A stretch of 58,221 nt of DNA from an uncultured Gammaproteobacteria bacterium (GCA_903862645.1 CAIOZF010000182.1:1-58221); one strand, 5' to 3'. Positions 28,732 through 42,069 are shown, counted from the first letter of the stretch. The notes: generated by a model from the letters alone, not told the origin. Numbers and translations: made by a program.

Positions 28732-29796
28732 TTGGCAGAGTTGAAGAACGACAGATTTTTGCGGGCACTGGCAGGTGAGCCGGTCGACATGACTCCTGTA
28801 TGGATGATGCGCCAGGCTGGTCGTTACCTGCCGGAGTATCGCGCTACTCGTGCGCAGGCCGGCGACTTCATGAGCCTGTGCAAGTCTCCCGAGCTCGCCT
28901 GTGAAGTGACCCTGCAGCCGCTGCGCCGTTATGCGATGGATGCAGCGATTCTGTTCTCCGACATCTTGACCATTCCTGATGCCATGGGGCAGGGGCTGTA
29001 CTTCACTGAGGGTGAGGGCCCGCGTTTCCGCAAGGTCGTGCGCAGCGAGAAGGATGTCGAGGCTCTGCCCGTTCTCAATGTTGCCAAGGATCTTTCCTAT
29101 GTGACCGACGCGGTGTCCGTGATCCGTCGTGAGCTGAATGGTTCGGTACCCCTGATTGGATTTTCAGGCAGCCCCTGGACGCTGGCGACTTACATGATCG
29201 AGGGCAGCGGCAGTAAGGATTTCCGTACTGCCAAGCCATTCATGTTCAATCAGCCGCAAGCCATGCACCTGTTGCTCGACAAGCTCGCCACAGCTGTCAC
29301 TAGCTATCTGAACGCGCAGATTGCAGCAGGTGCCCAGGCGGTGCAGATTTTTGATACCTGGGGTGGCGTACTCTCCACTCATGCCTACAGGGAATTCTCT
29401 CTCGCCTACATGACCAAGGTTGTAAACGGACTGACCAGAGTGGCCGACGGCCGCAAGGTGCCCGTGATTCTGTTCACCAAGAATGGCGGCTTATGGCTGG
29501 AAGAGATTGCCGCGAGTGGCTGTGACTGTGTCGGGCTGGATTGGACTATCGACATCGGACGTGCCCGTGCCCGTATCGGTGACAAGGTGTCGCTGCAGGG
29601 CAATATGGATCCGTCTATTCTTTACGCTTCCCCAGGAAGTATCCGCGCCGAGGTGGAGCGAATACTGCGCGACTACGGCGCGGGTTCGGGACACGTCTTC
29701 AATCTGGGGCATGGCATCACGCCTGACGTCGATCCGGCCAATGTTGCCGTCTTCATCGAGTCTGTCCATGAGTTCTCCAGACAGTACCATCGATAG
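28732..29796 (+). CDS. hemE: uroporphyrinogen decarboxylase
   Basis: A 354-residue cytoplasmic enzyme that decarboxylates the four acetate arms of uroporphyrinogen III in haem synthesis. Signatures are [16 protein letters not shown] and [16 protein letters not shown], and the C-terminal [13 protein letters not shown]. The TTG at 28732 gives [13 protein letters not shown], aligning with the E. coli N-terminus and with AGAGG 9 nt upstream; another TTG at 28714 is less likely. folK starts inside its last 29 bp. Confidence 0.96.
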   Translation: MAELKNDRFLRALAGEPVDMTPVWMMRQAGRYLPEYRATRAQAGDFMSLCKSPELACEVTLQPLRRYAMDAAILFSDILTIPDAMGQGLYFTEGEGPRFRKVVRSEKDVEALPVLNVAKDLSYVTDAVSVIRRELNGSVPLIGFSGSPWTLATYMIEGSGSKDFRTAKPFMFNQPQAMHLLLDKLATAVTSYLNAQIAAGAQAVQIFDTWGGVLSTHAYREFSLAYMTKVVNGLTRVADGRKVPVILFTKNGGLWLEEIAASGCDCVGLDWTIDIGRARARIGDKVSLQGNMDPSILYASPGSIRAEVERILRDYGAGSGHVFNLGHGITPDVDPANVAVFIESVHEFSRQYHR

Positions 29797-30394
29797 TGCT
29801 ATCAGCGGTGTCGGAGCAAGAATTGTCCGAGGCACTATCTCCGACATAGCTGATGAATCGGACGTTCCTGTCTGCTTCATCGGTCTCGGGGCCAATCTTG
29901 ATTCTCATGCGGGATCACCCGAGGCGTCACTGCACGCAGCATTCAAAGAGCTGGCTGCACTGAGCGATTTTCCTGTGGTGGCCTCCTCCCTGTGGCGCAG
30001 CCGTCCGGTCGATTGCCCTCCAGGCTCCCCTGAGTTTGTTAACGCCGTGCTGGCTTTCCGCCCTCGCAATGCTTCCCGGCCTCTGCAATTGTTATGCGAA
30101 TTGCAGGAAATAGAGAACGCTTTCGGTCGGGTTCGCAGTGGTGTGCAAAATGCTCCGCGCCCGCTCGATTTGGACTTGCTGCTTTGTGGCAACCTGAGCA
30201 TGAATACGTCAGTTCTGGTGCTGCCACATCCACGGTTACATCTACGCGGCTTCGTTTTGGCTCCATTGGCGGAGATTGCGCCGGGTCTTGTGCCTCCAGG
30301 TCAATCACTTCCCGTGGACATGCTGCTCAGCGCAATCGGTCCAGGGGCTGATTTGACGGCAGTAAAAGATGCTATTGGCCCTGTCAGTTTGTAA
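29768..30394 (+). CDS. folK: 2-amino-4-hydroxy-6-hydroxymethyldihydropteridine pyrophosphokinase
   Basis: A 208-residue enzyme that pyrophosphorylates the pterin precursor of folate. Family motifs are [51 protein letters not shown], and [21 protein letters not shown]. The N-terminal ~35 residues before FIGLG are not conserved; a later start is possible. Its start at 29768 lies 29 bp inside hemE. folP, the next pathway enzyme, is separate at 45321. Confidence 0.9.
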   Translation: MSSPDSTIDSAISGVGARIVRGTISDIADESDVPVCFIGLGANLDSHAGSPEASLHAAFKELAALSDFPVVASSLWRSRPVDCPPGSPEFVNAVLAFRPRNASRPLQLLCELQEIENAFGRVRSGVQNAPRPLDLDLLLCGNLSMNTSVLVLPHPRLHLRGFVLAPLAEIAPGLVPPGQSLPVDMLLSAIGPGADLTAVKDAIGPVSL

Positions 30395-30510
30395 TTCGGC
30401 GTGTATACTACGACCTTTTACGTAGCCCGCAGAAGGCTGTGAAATAAGCAAAAAAGGCCCGTCGGTGCGCTCTCAGGCGACACCCAGGCTACTGCTTCAA
30501 GGGGCAGATA

Positions 30511-31404
30511 GTGTTTCAATCCTGGATCAGATCAGCATTGCTGATTGCGATGACTTTCGGCTTTTTCGCCGCAGTGCCCGCTTACGCACAGAATCTGACC
30601 GTTAAAAGTGGGCTTGCGCCCACATTGCTCAGCCTCGATAGCGGTGGCTTCGGTGCCCCCCGCGACGGCTTGATCACACCCTTCTCCAACGAGTACGTCA
30701 ACAACCTCAATCTCCGCATGTTGTTCTCTCCCGCCAAAGGCTTGAATGTGCGAGCGGGTGCCTGGCGTGTCGGTATGCAGGAACAGTTTCCCGCCGCCGT
30801 AGTCATGCCGGATGCGCTGATCACGGCAAATGGTCCAAAGCTGTTCATTGATGACAGTAACTTGTATGCGGGGGTTCTCGAAGCTCCATCCATAACGAGT
30901 ACTGCCAATCCTGGTCAGCTGGCGCGCGGTGTCGATCTGAGCGCGTCTTATGTCTGGGAGTCTCCTCGCTTCGGCCAGTTCATCGTCAGTACCAAATCAA
31001 CCTACCTGTACAACACAGCAAGGGTGGATGGGTTGCTGGATGGCCCGCTGCCGCCAGCGACCGAAAATACTCTGCTGCCCAAAGGCACAGAGCTGCAGAG
31101 CAGTCTGATGCTGACCTGGCAGGTTGGTAAACACTCTGCCAGTGCCGTGACCCACTACTTCGATTCCTTCGAGGAGCTGGGCAAGCTAAATCTTGAGCAG
31201 TTGAACGAGATCGTTGGGAACATGACCACTCTCGACCTGCAATATGGCTACAATCTCAAAGCCGGCAAGGAAGGTCAGGCAGTGCTTTCGGTTGGCGTGC
31301 GCAACCTCTTCGATGCCAGGCCGGACCAGTTTCTGGAACCCCGCCCGGGTGCGATTGAACAGACAGGTCGTGTAGCTTACGGCACCATCAAATACCAGTT
31401 CTGA
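30511..31404 (+). CDS. small outer-membrane beta-barrel resembling the C-terminus of a TonB-dependent receptor
   Basis: A 297-residue protein, GTG start with AGGGG upstream, and a signal peptide that ends near PAYAQ (residue 27). The mature part has alternating beta-strand patterns and ends with GVRNLFDARPDQF followed by RVAYGTIKYQF, the terminal strands typical of TonB-dependent receptors. No TonB box, plug domain (about 150 residues in true receptors) or second half of the barrel is present, so it is about 40 percent of normal receptor length yet carries its own signal peptide. It could be an independent small porin-like barrel or a truncated receptor remnant that acquired an upstream secretion signal. 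No function is assigned. Confidence 0.6.
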   Translation: MFQSWIRSALLIAMTFGFFAAVPAYAQNLTVKSGLAPTLLSLDSGGFGAPRDGLITPFSNEYVNNLNLRMLFSPAKGLNVRAGAWRVGMQEQFPAAVVMPDALITANGPKLFIDDSNLYAGVLEAPSITSTANPGQLARGVDLSASYVWESPRFGQFIVSTKSTYLYNTARVDGLLDGPLPPATENTLLPKGTELQSSLMLTWQVGKHSASAVTHYFDSFEELGKLNLEQLNEIVGNMTTLDLQYGYNLKAGKEGQAVLSVGVRNLFDARPDQFLEPRPGAIEQTGRVAYGTIKYQF

Positions 31405-31458
31405 ACCGCACCCAGCCCCCCGGCCTCGCACCAACTTACCGACATTAACTTCCCAAGA

Positions 31459-31647
31459 CTATTGCCCCAGTTTTGTCACCACTCGCACGATGGCTATGGT
31501 CAGTCGCCGCAGTTGTTCAGAAGTAATGATGTACGGTGGCATCACGTAGACCAGACGTCCGAACGGTCTGATCCAGACTCCCTCTGCGACTCGGCTGGCG
31601 GTCAGCGGCGCCGCCAGCGTCATGTAGCCTCCGGTCAGCGCCTTTCC
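31459..31647 (-). pseudogene. bioA: bioA remnant (adenosylmethionine-8-amino-7-oxononanoate aminotransferase), two deletions
   Basis: About 62 codons on the minus strand retain two BioA segments: GKALTGGYMTLAAPLT (the region after the PLP-lysine, at 31600-31647) and GVWIRPFGRLVYVMPPYII to the C-terminus (stop TAG at 31459-31461). In intact BioA these are about 120 residues apart, so an internal deletion joined them at VAEG/GVW. The N-terminal two thirds are also gone: the remnant begins inside the 3' end of comF, whose stop codon lies in bioA-derived DNA. It cannot encode an active enzyme. Confidence 0.85.
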
Positions 31648-32351
31648 GACAAACTGACCCGCGCCAGGCATAGCACATCGATACGGGCAATCCCTGCACG
31701 TCGTAATAGCCGCGCCAAAGTATCGACGGTCGTCATCGTAGTGACGACATCATCGACGATGGCCACATGCTGCAGAATCCCGTCCGCGCAATCACCATCC
31801 AGTGTGAAGGCATGGCGCAGATTGATGGCGCGCTTCTCTGCCGACAGCCCTTTTTGCGACGGGGTTGCGCGCGCACGACGACACGAGGTGACATCCACAG
31901 CGATGCCGCAGTGGCGACCGATGATTCTGGCCAACTCCACGCTCTGATTGAAACCGCGCTCGCGCAGACGCGAAGGGTGCAGTGGGACAGGCAGCAATCT
32001 TTGTGGTCTGCCGAGGGTGTCAAAGTAACCCTCTGCTCTTGTAGCGAGCAAATGTGCCAAGGTGCGGCCCTCGGCAAATCCTGCCTGGAACTTGAAGTGC
32101 GCAATCAGCTCACGGATTGGAAATTCATAACGAAAGACGGGGATGCAGCGATCGAAGCTGGGAGGCTCCAGCAGACATCTGCCGCAATAGCAGTGAGCCG
32201 GTGGTGTGGCCCCGAGCTCAACACCACAGCGCTGACAGGCATTTTCCGGATAAGGTAGATCTGCCAGGCATGCGGCACACAAGGCGAGGTTGTCTACCAT
32301 AGCGTCTCCGCACAATACGCATTGTTGGAAGACTGGCAAAGAATAGGTCAT
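31635..32351 (-). CDS. comF: ComF family phosphoribosyltransferase-like protein
   Basis: A 238-residue protein with an N-terminal zinc module (CVLCGDAM, CAACL, CQRC and CYCGRC) and a C-terminal phosphoribosyltransferase fold with VAIVDDVVTTMTTVD, where the usual Gly of the PRPP loop (DDVxTTGxT) is replaced by Met. ComF proteins take part in natural transformation; with pilM and pilQ broken the role is doubtful. The ATG at 32351 is chosen; the frame is open to 32489. The last residues (SLSERR-stop) are read from bioA-derived DNA in another frame, so the native end was lost by a deletion. It was probably divergent from bioB. Confidence 0.88.
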   Translation of the reverse strand: MTYSLPVFQQCVLCGDAMVDNLALCAACLADLPYPENACQRCGVELGATPPAHCYCGRCLLEPPSFDRCIPVFRYEFPIRELIAHFKFQAGFAEGRTLAHLLATRAEGYFDTLGRPQRLLPVPLHPSRLRERGFNQSVELARIIGRHCGIAVDVTSCRRARATPSQKGLSAEKRAINLRHAFTLDGDCADGILQHVAIVDDVVTTMTTVDTLARLLRRAGIARIDVLCLARVSLSERR

Positions 32352-32535
32352 AAAACATCCAATGGCAGACTTATGAGAAATAGAAAGCTGACAAGTCTTG
32401 ATGCGTTCACAGAATAAGCCCCTTTCCAGTATAGCCAAACGCCCAGGCGGCGCCCGGTTCAGCCTTTGAATTCCCCCTCTCAACAGCATAAACAGCAGGA
32501 TGTCAGCAGACCGCGCCGCCGCAGTACCACACGAA

Positions 32536-32613
32536 CATCAAGTGCTTGCGCCACATCCAGAGGAGAGTGCCGATCTCGCCCTGTTTGCGAAACTTGGTCT
32601 ACAACCCGGACAG
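32536..32613 (+). pseudogene. bioB: bioB remnant (biotin synthase C-terminal fragment)
   Basis: The frame beginning near 32500 encodes HQVLAPHPEESADLALFAKLGLQPGQ, matching the conserved BioB C-terminal motif (LLTTPNPxxDxDLxLFxKLGLxP). No radical-SAM CxxxCxxC part remains and no stop codon follows in the expected place. It is just upstream of the bioF/bioD chimera on the same strand, the normal bioB-bioF order. Confidence 0.75.
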
Positions 32614-32668
32614 TTGCACCTGCGGGATATTCCCGTCGAACTCGCCCCGATGTTCTACCCGGCACGGA

Positions 32669-32965
32669 CTTTTGTCCTTCTGCAGCAATGGCTATCTTGG
32701 GCTGGCCAATCATCGGCAGGTTCGAGCGGCTTGCAAAGAGGCAGTAGACCGGTATGGTATGGGTTGCATCAATCACGCCCTGCTGACGGCTCAGGCCATC
32801 CATCTCGACGGCGTGAGACTGGCTGGCTGGGTTGCCAATATTGCTGCCATAGAGTCTCGCCTGCATGCCCCATGCCTGGCACGAATTCCTTTCCAGAAAG
32901 CGGGAGAGTGCATGATAGAGAGGATTGCCCAGCAGCTCAGCATCGCGACTCTACTGCAAGCCTGA
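32669..32965 (+). pseudogene. in-frame bioF-bioD deletion chimera
   Basis: An open frame (from 32546, stop TGA at 32963-32965) carries two unrelated homologies. Codons 42-72 (LLSFCSNGYLGLANHRQV to DRYG) match the N-terminal region of BioF (8-amino-7-oxononanoate synthase). Codons 73-140 (GCINHALLTAQAI, then LAGWVAN) match the C-terminal region of BioD (dethiobiotin synthetase). A deletion between bioF and bioD in a bioB-F-H-C-D operon removed most of bioF, bioH, bioC and the start of bioD; the junction is near 32759. No PLP lysine, P-loop or start-proximal part is present, so neither activity is possible. Confidence 0.85.
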
Positions 32966-33119
32966 CCAGAAAATGCGCGATTGACCTCCCCTGCCATGCT
33001 CGGTAACTTAGGCCCACCGAACGGTTTTCGGTCAGCCGAAAATCACCAGCACTTCTATCGTTTTTCCAGTAGACCCCGACCGTATCCTGCAAGGGATACC
33101 CTCTTCCAGGGAGCAGACA

Positions 33120-34913
33120 GTGGCAGCGTACAAGGCACCAATCCGAGACATGCAGTTCATCCTTCATGAGGTGATGGCAGCTGAAAATCTGTTCGCGCAG
33201 ATGCCCGGAACGGTCGAAGTGACCACGGATCTGATGGACGCAATCCTTGACAGCGCGGCGCAGATGGCTGAAGAGGTGCTGGCTCCTCTCAACCGCAGCG
33301 GGGATGAGGAGGGCTGCCGCTTCGATAAAGGGGAGGTGTATACCCCGGTCGGATTCAAGGAGGCTTACCGGGCCTTTGCCCAGGGTGGGTGGATCGGGCT
33401 TTCCGGCGATGTCCAGCATGGCGGACAGGGCATGCCCAAGATGCTCGCCGTGCTGTTCGAAGAGATGATCATGGGCGCCAACTGCTCCTTCGCGCTATAT
33501 CCAATTCTGAGTGCTGGAGCAAGCCTCGCGCTGGCCCGGCACGCTTCCTCCGAACTCAAGGACGAATACCTGCCGAGGCTCTACAGCGGCGAATGGTCGG
33601 CGACAATGTGCCTGACCGAACCGCATGCCGGGACCGATCTGGGCATCATCAAGAGTCGCGCACAGCCCCAGGCGGATGGCAGTTATCGGCTGACAGGCAC
33701 CAAGATTTTCATCACCGGCGGGCAGCAGGATCTGACCCGCAATATCGTTCATCTGGTGCTGGCCAAGCTGCCTGATGCCCCGCCCGGGCCCAAGGGCATC
33801 TCATTGTTTCTGGTGCCGCGTGAATTGCCGTCCGCGCATGGCGAGCCGGCGGTTTTCAATCAGGTGACCTGCGGATCCATCGAACACAAGATGGGCATAA
33901 AAGCTTCCGCTACCTGCGTTATGAACTTCGATGGGGCGCGGGGGTATCTGGTAGGTGAGCTCAACAAAGGCCTGGCGTGCATGTTCACCATGATGAACTA
34001 CGAACGCCTGTCGATTGGTCTGCAGGGTATTGGTCTTAGCGAGAGCTCTTATCAGACCGCAGTCGCCTATGCCAGAGAGAGGTTGCAGGGGCTTGCCGCG
34101 ACCGGCGCGACGAATCCTGCCGGTCCGGCAGATCCCATCATCGTGCACCCGGATGTGCGCCGCATGTTGCTGAGTGTGCGGGCCGATGTCGAGGCCGGCC
34201 GGGCACTGGCGTTATATGTCGCCAGTCAGCTGGATTTGGCCCACTTCCATCCGGAGCCGGGCGCGCGGGCCCGGGCCGCAAACCTGGTAGCTTTGCTGAC
34301 TCCGGTGGCCAAGGCCGCCTTCTCGGACAGAGGCTTTGAATCCTGCGTGCTCGCGCAACAGGTCTTGGGTGGACATGGCTATGTGCGGGAATGGGGTCTG
34401 GAACAGAACGTCAGGGATGCCCGCATTGCCCAGATCTACGAAGGCACCAATGGCATTCAGGCGCTGGACCTTGCGGGACGCAAGGTAGTCCGGGACAGAG
34501 AGGGCTTGCTGGAAATTCTGGCCACAGAGATCACGGCATTCCTCGCACAAGAATCCAGCGCTGATGGACTGCAGGATTTTCTCAATCCACTGCGGGATGC
34601 GCTTGGAGGGCTGTCGACAACGACGCTTTGGCTCAAACAGGCTGCAGCAGGCAACCCGGACGAAATCGGTGCGGCATCTGTCCCCTATTTGCGACTGATG
34701 GTGCTGGTTCTGTATGCCTACATGTGGGCGCGCATGGCAAAGGTTGCTTTGGCGGCGTTGCAGAACGGTACGGGAGAGGCTTATTTTTACGATGCTAAGC
34801 TGAAGACAGGGCGCTTCTTCATAGCTCGCGTGCTGCCTGGGTATTCAGCCCTGATCGCAGAGATTCGGGGCGGCAGCGCCCCACTGATGGCCCTGGCAGC
34901 GGACCAGTTCTGA
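33120..34913 (+). CDS. acyl-CoA dehydrogenase
   Basis: A 597-residue FAD-dependent dehydrogenase of fatty acid beta-oxidation, GTG start with AGGGAG 7 nt upstream. It has the long architecture with an N-terminal extension and C-terminal domain typical of bacterial FadE-like enzymes. Motifs are MCLTEPHAGTDLG (FAD/substrate contact), KIFITGG, QVLGGHGYVREWG, and IYEGTNGIQALDL, where the Glu is the catalytic base. It stands alone between the biotin scar and the DUF3379/sigma pair. Chain-length preference cannot be read from sequence. Confidence 0.94.
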   Translation: MAAYKAPIRDMQFILHEVMAAENLFAQMPGTVEVTTDLMDAILDSAAQMAEEVLAPLNRSGDEEGCRFDKGEVYTPVGFKEAYRAFAQGGWIGLSGDVQHGGQGMPKMLAVLFEEMIMGANCSFALYPILSAGASLALARHASSELKDEYLPRLYSGEWSATMCLTEPHAGTDLGIIKSRAQPQADGSYRLTGTKIFITGGQQDLTRNIVHLVLAKLPDAPPGPKGISLFLVPRELPSAHGEPAVFNQVTCGSIEHKMGIKASATCVMNFDGARGYLVGELNKGLACMFTMMNYERLSIGLQGIGLSESSYQTAVAYARERLQGLAATGATNPAGPADPIIVHPDVRRMLLSVRADVEAGRALALYVASQLDLAHFHPEPGARARAANLVALLTPVAKAAFSDRGFESCVLAQQVLGGHGYVREWGLEQNVRDARIAQIYEGTNGIQALDLAGRKVVRDREGLLEILATEITAFLAQESSADGLQDFLNPLRDALGGLSTTTLWLKQAAAGNPDEIGAASVPYLRLMVLVLYAYMWARMAKVALAALQNGTGEAYFYDAKLKTGRFFIARVLPGYSALIAEIRGGSAPLMALAADQF

Positions 34914-34929
34914 TCCACTGAGCCAGGGG

Positions 34930-35667
34930 TCAGATAACCCACTCGAAGGCGTCGATGAGCAGTGCCTCATAGGTTTCCAGAGGTTCTTCCTTCTCGCCAA
35001 CGATGATCAGGTTACCTTCACCGAATGGAATGATCTTGCCTGCGAAGCGCGGATCATTCACGTCAAAGCGGGTTTGCACCGGCGAGCTGTGCACAATCAG
35101 CACGGAGACAGATCCCTTAGTCCCTTCCAGCACAATGTGTGCACCAGTGCCTGCAGACAGGCGACAACCGTTGGCAAATTTGATGTGCATGGTCTTGATG
35201 CGCTCGTCTTCCCGCAAATGACCACCGGCCTCAGCGATCACGGCATTGATCTGCTCCCAGCTCAGATCGCTGGCATTTCTGTCATAGCGAGGTTCTTCCC
35301 TGAGGACATGGCGGATTGCATCATCGTGCAACAGCAGATCAGCAGCACTGGGATTGGCGCTCTGCAAACCGACGGACAGGATAATTCCCACCGCTAAAAC
35401 CAGGCTGGCGGCCATGGCGTAATAGCTCGGCCAAATCGACTTGGGAGGCTGGACAATCTTGGGCTGACGGCTCTTGAGTCGGGCAGCCAGGTCCGCAGGG
35501 ACCGGCACTGCATTCATGGTCCCGACAATCCTTCTGTCCAGAGCCTTGAGTTCCAGCACCAGCCGCATCCGCTCCGGTTTGGAGGCTGTGGCAGCAGCAA
35601 AGTCATCGTCAGTATCGTGAGGGTTGGCCAGCGCGCGTTTTCTGAATTCTAAGTCATCCATCGTCAT
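34930..35667 (-). CDS. DUF3379 membrane protein, probable anti-sigma factor
   Basis: A 245-residue protein with a cytoplasmic N-terminal domain, one membrane helix at about 82-102 (YYAMAASLVLAVGIILSVG) and a periplasmic C-terminal domain. DUF3379 proteins are usually encoded next to an ECF sigma factor, as here (64 bp downstream of one on the same strand), and the topology fits an anti-sigma factor. The regulated stimulus is unknown. Confidence 0.8.
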   Translation of the reverse strand: MTMDDLEFRKRALANPHDTDDDFAAATASKPERMRLVLELKALDRRIVGTMNAVPVPADLAARLKSRQPKIVQPPKSIWPSYYAMAASLVLAVGIILSVGLQSANPSAADLLLHDDAIRHVLREEPRYDRNASDLSWEQINAVIAEAGGHLREDERIKTMHIKFANGCRLSAGTGAHIVLEGTKGSVSVLIVHSSPVQTRFDVNDPRFAGKIIPFGEGNLIIVGEKEEPLETYEALLIDAFEWVI

Positions 35668-35731
35668 TGGACTCTTTTCGGAGTTATCTCTCTGGTGTTT
35701 CAGTTATCTGGTGCTTCAATTGCCTGATCTT

Positions 35732-36283
35732 TTACTCTTCCAGATCGGCGTCATCTAATTCTTCTGAATCACCGCCAGGCATAAAAATAGTTTTCAGCTT
35801 GCCACGCGCTCTGAACAATCGAGTCATCACCGTGTTGTTGTTCAGATTCAATATCTCGGCGATCTCCTTGCCGCTGAATCCGCCAATGACCTGAAGCAAC
35901 AGAGGCTCTCTGTAGTCTTTCTCCAGCGTGGCAATGGCTTCATGCAACAGGCGTCGGTCCAGACGCTGATCGGGTTCATTCTCATCCAGATCGGCAATGC
36001 TCTGATCGTCGATATCGACGAGATCCGGGCGGTAGCGCTCATAAAGCCTGGCGTTCTCGCGCCGCAGAATCGTGAAAAGCCACGCTTTGGCAGCCTTCTC
36101 ATTCTGCAGGCTATCCAAAGACCGCCATGCGCGCAAAAAAGTTTCCTGAACGAGGTCTTCGGCAAGTGCTCTGTTCTTGCAGAGCCAGTAGGCGTATCGA
36201 TAAACGTCCTGATAGAACGCATCGACAAGCGCTTCGTAACGCTCCTGCTTCTGTCTATCGACCAAGACCGGGGTGTCGCTCAT
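35732..36283 (-). CDS. ECF-type RNA polymerase sigma factor
   Basis: A 183-residue sigma-70 family protein with region 2 (YAYWLCKNRALAEDLVQETFLRAW) and region 4 helix-turn-helix (LLLQVIGGFSGKEIAEILNLNNNTVMTRLFRARGKL). An acidic C-terminal tail (DSEELDDADLEE) follows. The ATG at 36283 gives the conserved N-terminus; the upstream open frame is not conserved. It is paired with the DUF3379 gene, its probable membrane inhibitor. Confidence 0.9.
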   Translation of the reverse strand: MSDTPVLVDRQKQERYEALVDAFYQDVYRYAYWLCKNRALAEDLVQETFLRAWRSLDSLQNEKAAKAWLFTILRRENARLYERYRPDLVDIDDQSIADLDENEPDQRLDRRLLHEAIATLEKDYREPLLLQVIGGFSGKEIAEILNLNNNTVMTRLFRARGKLKTIFMPGGDSEELDDADLEE

Positions 36284-37409
<1,126 letters not shown>

Positions 37410-37534
37410 CAGGTCAGGCAAGGGGAATTTACTCCGGCATGATGGAATCCCTGCGTAGACACCGGACCGCCAAACCCCGTACAATGCGGCCTCAGTATGT
37501 TTACAACTGAGCACATAACCGGATTTACAGAAGG

Positions 37535-37569
37535 GCGGAATGAAGCGCTAGTTTCATTCCGCTTTTTTT
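37535..37569 (+). terminator. hairpin with T-run in the carA leader, probable terminator or attenuator
   Basis: GCGGAATGAA pairs with TTCATTCCGC around an 8-nt loop and is followed by seven T. It ends 33 bp before the carA start codon and more than 120 bp after dapB. It may terminate dapB, or act as an attenuator of carAB; no leader peptide or riboswitch fold was recognised. Confidence 0.75.
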
Positions 37570-37602
37570 CACCCGGGTTTTGCGTTTTATCGGGAGATTG
37601 CA

Positions 37603-38748
37603 TTGATTAATTCAGCCGTACTGGCATTGGAAGATGGCAGTATTTTCCGTGGAAAAGCCATCGGAGCACATGGTATTTCCAGTGGCGAGGTAGTGTTCAA
37701 CACTTCCATGACCGGTTATCAGGAAATACTGACAGACCCTTCCTATGCAAGACAAATCATAACGCTGACCTACCCTCACATAGGCAACACCGGCACCAAT
37801 GCCGAGGACAACGAATCCGCTAAGGTTTGGGCCTCGGGCCTGGTGATTCGCGACCTTCCCATGCTGGCCAGTAACTGGCGCAATGAACAGACTCTCGATG
37901 ACTTTCTGAAGTCGCGTAACGTTGTCGCTATTGCCGACATCGACACCCGACGCCTGACCCGATTGCTGCGAGACAAAGGCCCTCTCAACGGCTGCCTGCT
38001 CACAGGCGATGCTCTCCTGAAGATGGGCGAAGATAAGGCCATTGCCGAGGCCAGGGGATTCCCGGGAATGCAGGGCATGGATCTGGCGAAGGTGGTCTCT
38101 GTCGCGAAGAGTTACCAGTGGCGTGAAGGCTTGTGGGATCTGGTCGAAGGACATCGCGAAAAGCCCATGAACAATCCGTTCCATGTGGTCGCCTACGACT
38201 TCGGTATCAAGACCAACATCCTGCGCCATCTTGCAGAGCGCAATTGCCGCGTAACAGTCGTGCCCGCGCAGACACCTGCACACGAAGTTCTGGCTCTGCA
38301 ACCCGATGGCGTGTTTCTGTCCAATGGTCCTGGCGACCCCGAACCCTGTTCGTATGCCATTGCCGCGATCAAAGAGTTCCTCGACAAGGACATGCCGGTA
38401 TTCGGGATATGCCTCGGGCATCAACTGCTGGCGCTGGCTTGCGGAGCTAAAACGATCAAGATGAAGCTCGGGCACCATGGCGCCAATCATCCGGTGCAGA
38501 GGATTGCTGATGGGGTTGTTTCCATCACCAGCCAGAACCACGGCTTTGCCGTTGACGAAGCGACATTGCCAGCCAATCTTAAGGCCACGCATCGCTCCTT
38601 GTTCGATGGCAGCCTGCAGGGAATCGAGCGCACCGATAAGCCGGCCTTCGGTTTTCAGGGGCACCCTGAAGCAGGTCCTGGCCCGCACGACATCACGTCG
38701 CTTTTCGATCGCTTCACCGACCTGATGAATGCAAGAGTCAGTCGTTAA
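37603..38748 (+). CDS. carA: carbamoyl-phosphate synthase small subunit
   Basis: A 381-residue glutaminase subunit that supplies ammonia to CarB for arginine and pyrimidine synthesis. The TTG start has GGGAG 6 nt upstream. The nucleophile Cys is in [12 protein letters not shown], with the oxyanion segment [10 protein letters not shown] and the His/Glu in [11 protein letters not shown]-tailed hairpin just upstream may control transcription. carB follows after about 105 bp, where a small stem-loop (cggaggc/gcctccg, 38763-38782) lies. Confidence 0.96.
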   Translation: MINSAVLALEDGSIFRGKAIGAHGISSGEVVFNTSMTGYQEILTDPSYARQIITLTYPHIGNTGTNAEDNESAKVWASGLVIRDLPMLASNWRNEQTLDDFLKSRNVVAIADIDTRRLTRLLRDKGPLNGCLLTGDALLKMGEDKAIAEARGFPGMQGMDLAKVVSVAKSYQWREGLWDLVEGHREKPMNNPFHVVAYDFGIKTNILRHLAERNCRVTVVPAQTPAHEVLALQPDGVFLSNGPGDPEPCSYAIAAIKEFLDKDMPVFGICLGHQLLALACGAKTIKMKLGHHGANHPVQRIADGVVSITSQNHGFAVDEATLPANLKATHRSLFDGSLQGIERTDKPAFGFQGHPEAGPGPHDITSLFDRFTDLMNARVSR

Positions 38749-38853
38749 ACCCGGATTATGTTCGGAGGCATGTTGGCCTCCGGATTGCGAACACTAAACC
38801 AGCAGCCTGGTCGGTCTGACCGGCCGGGCGCCACGTAGACCTACGGTTTGTAT

Positions 38854-42065
<3,212 letters not shown>

Positions 42066-42069
<4 letters not shown>

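Noticed and set aside
32546-33006. The bioB and bioF/bioD fragments as a novel small gene
   Set aside because: The segments align to known biotin enzymes in order, so remnants explain them.
37612-38688. 358-residue minus-strand frame opposite carA
   Set aside because: It is antisense to intact carA with no homology or ribosome-binding site.
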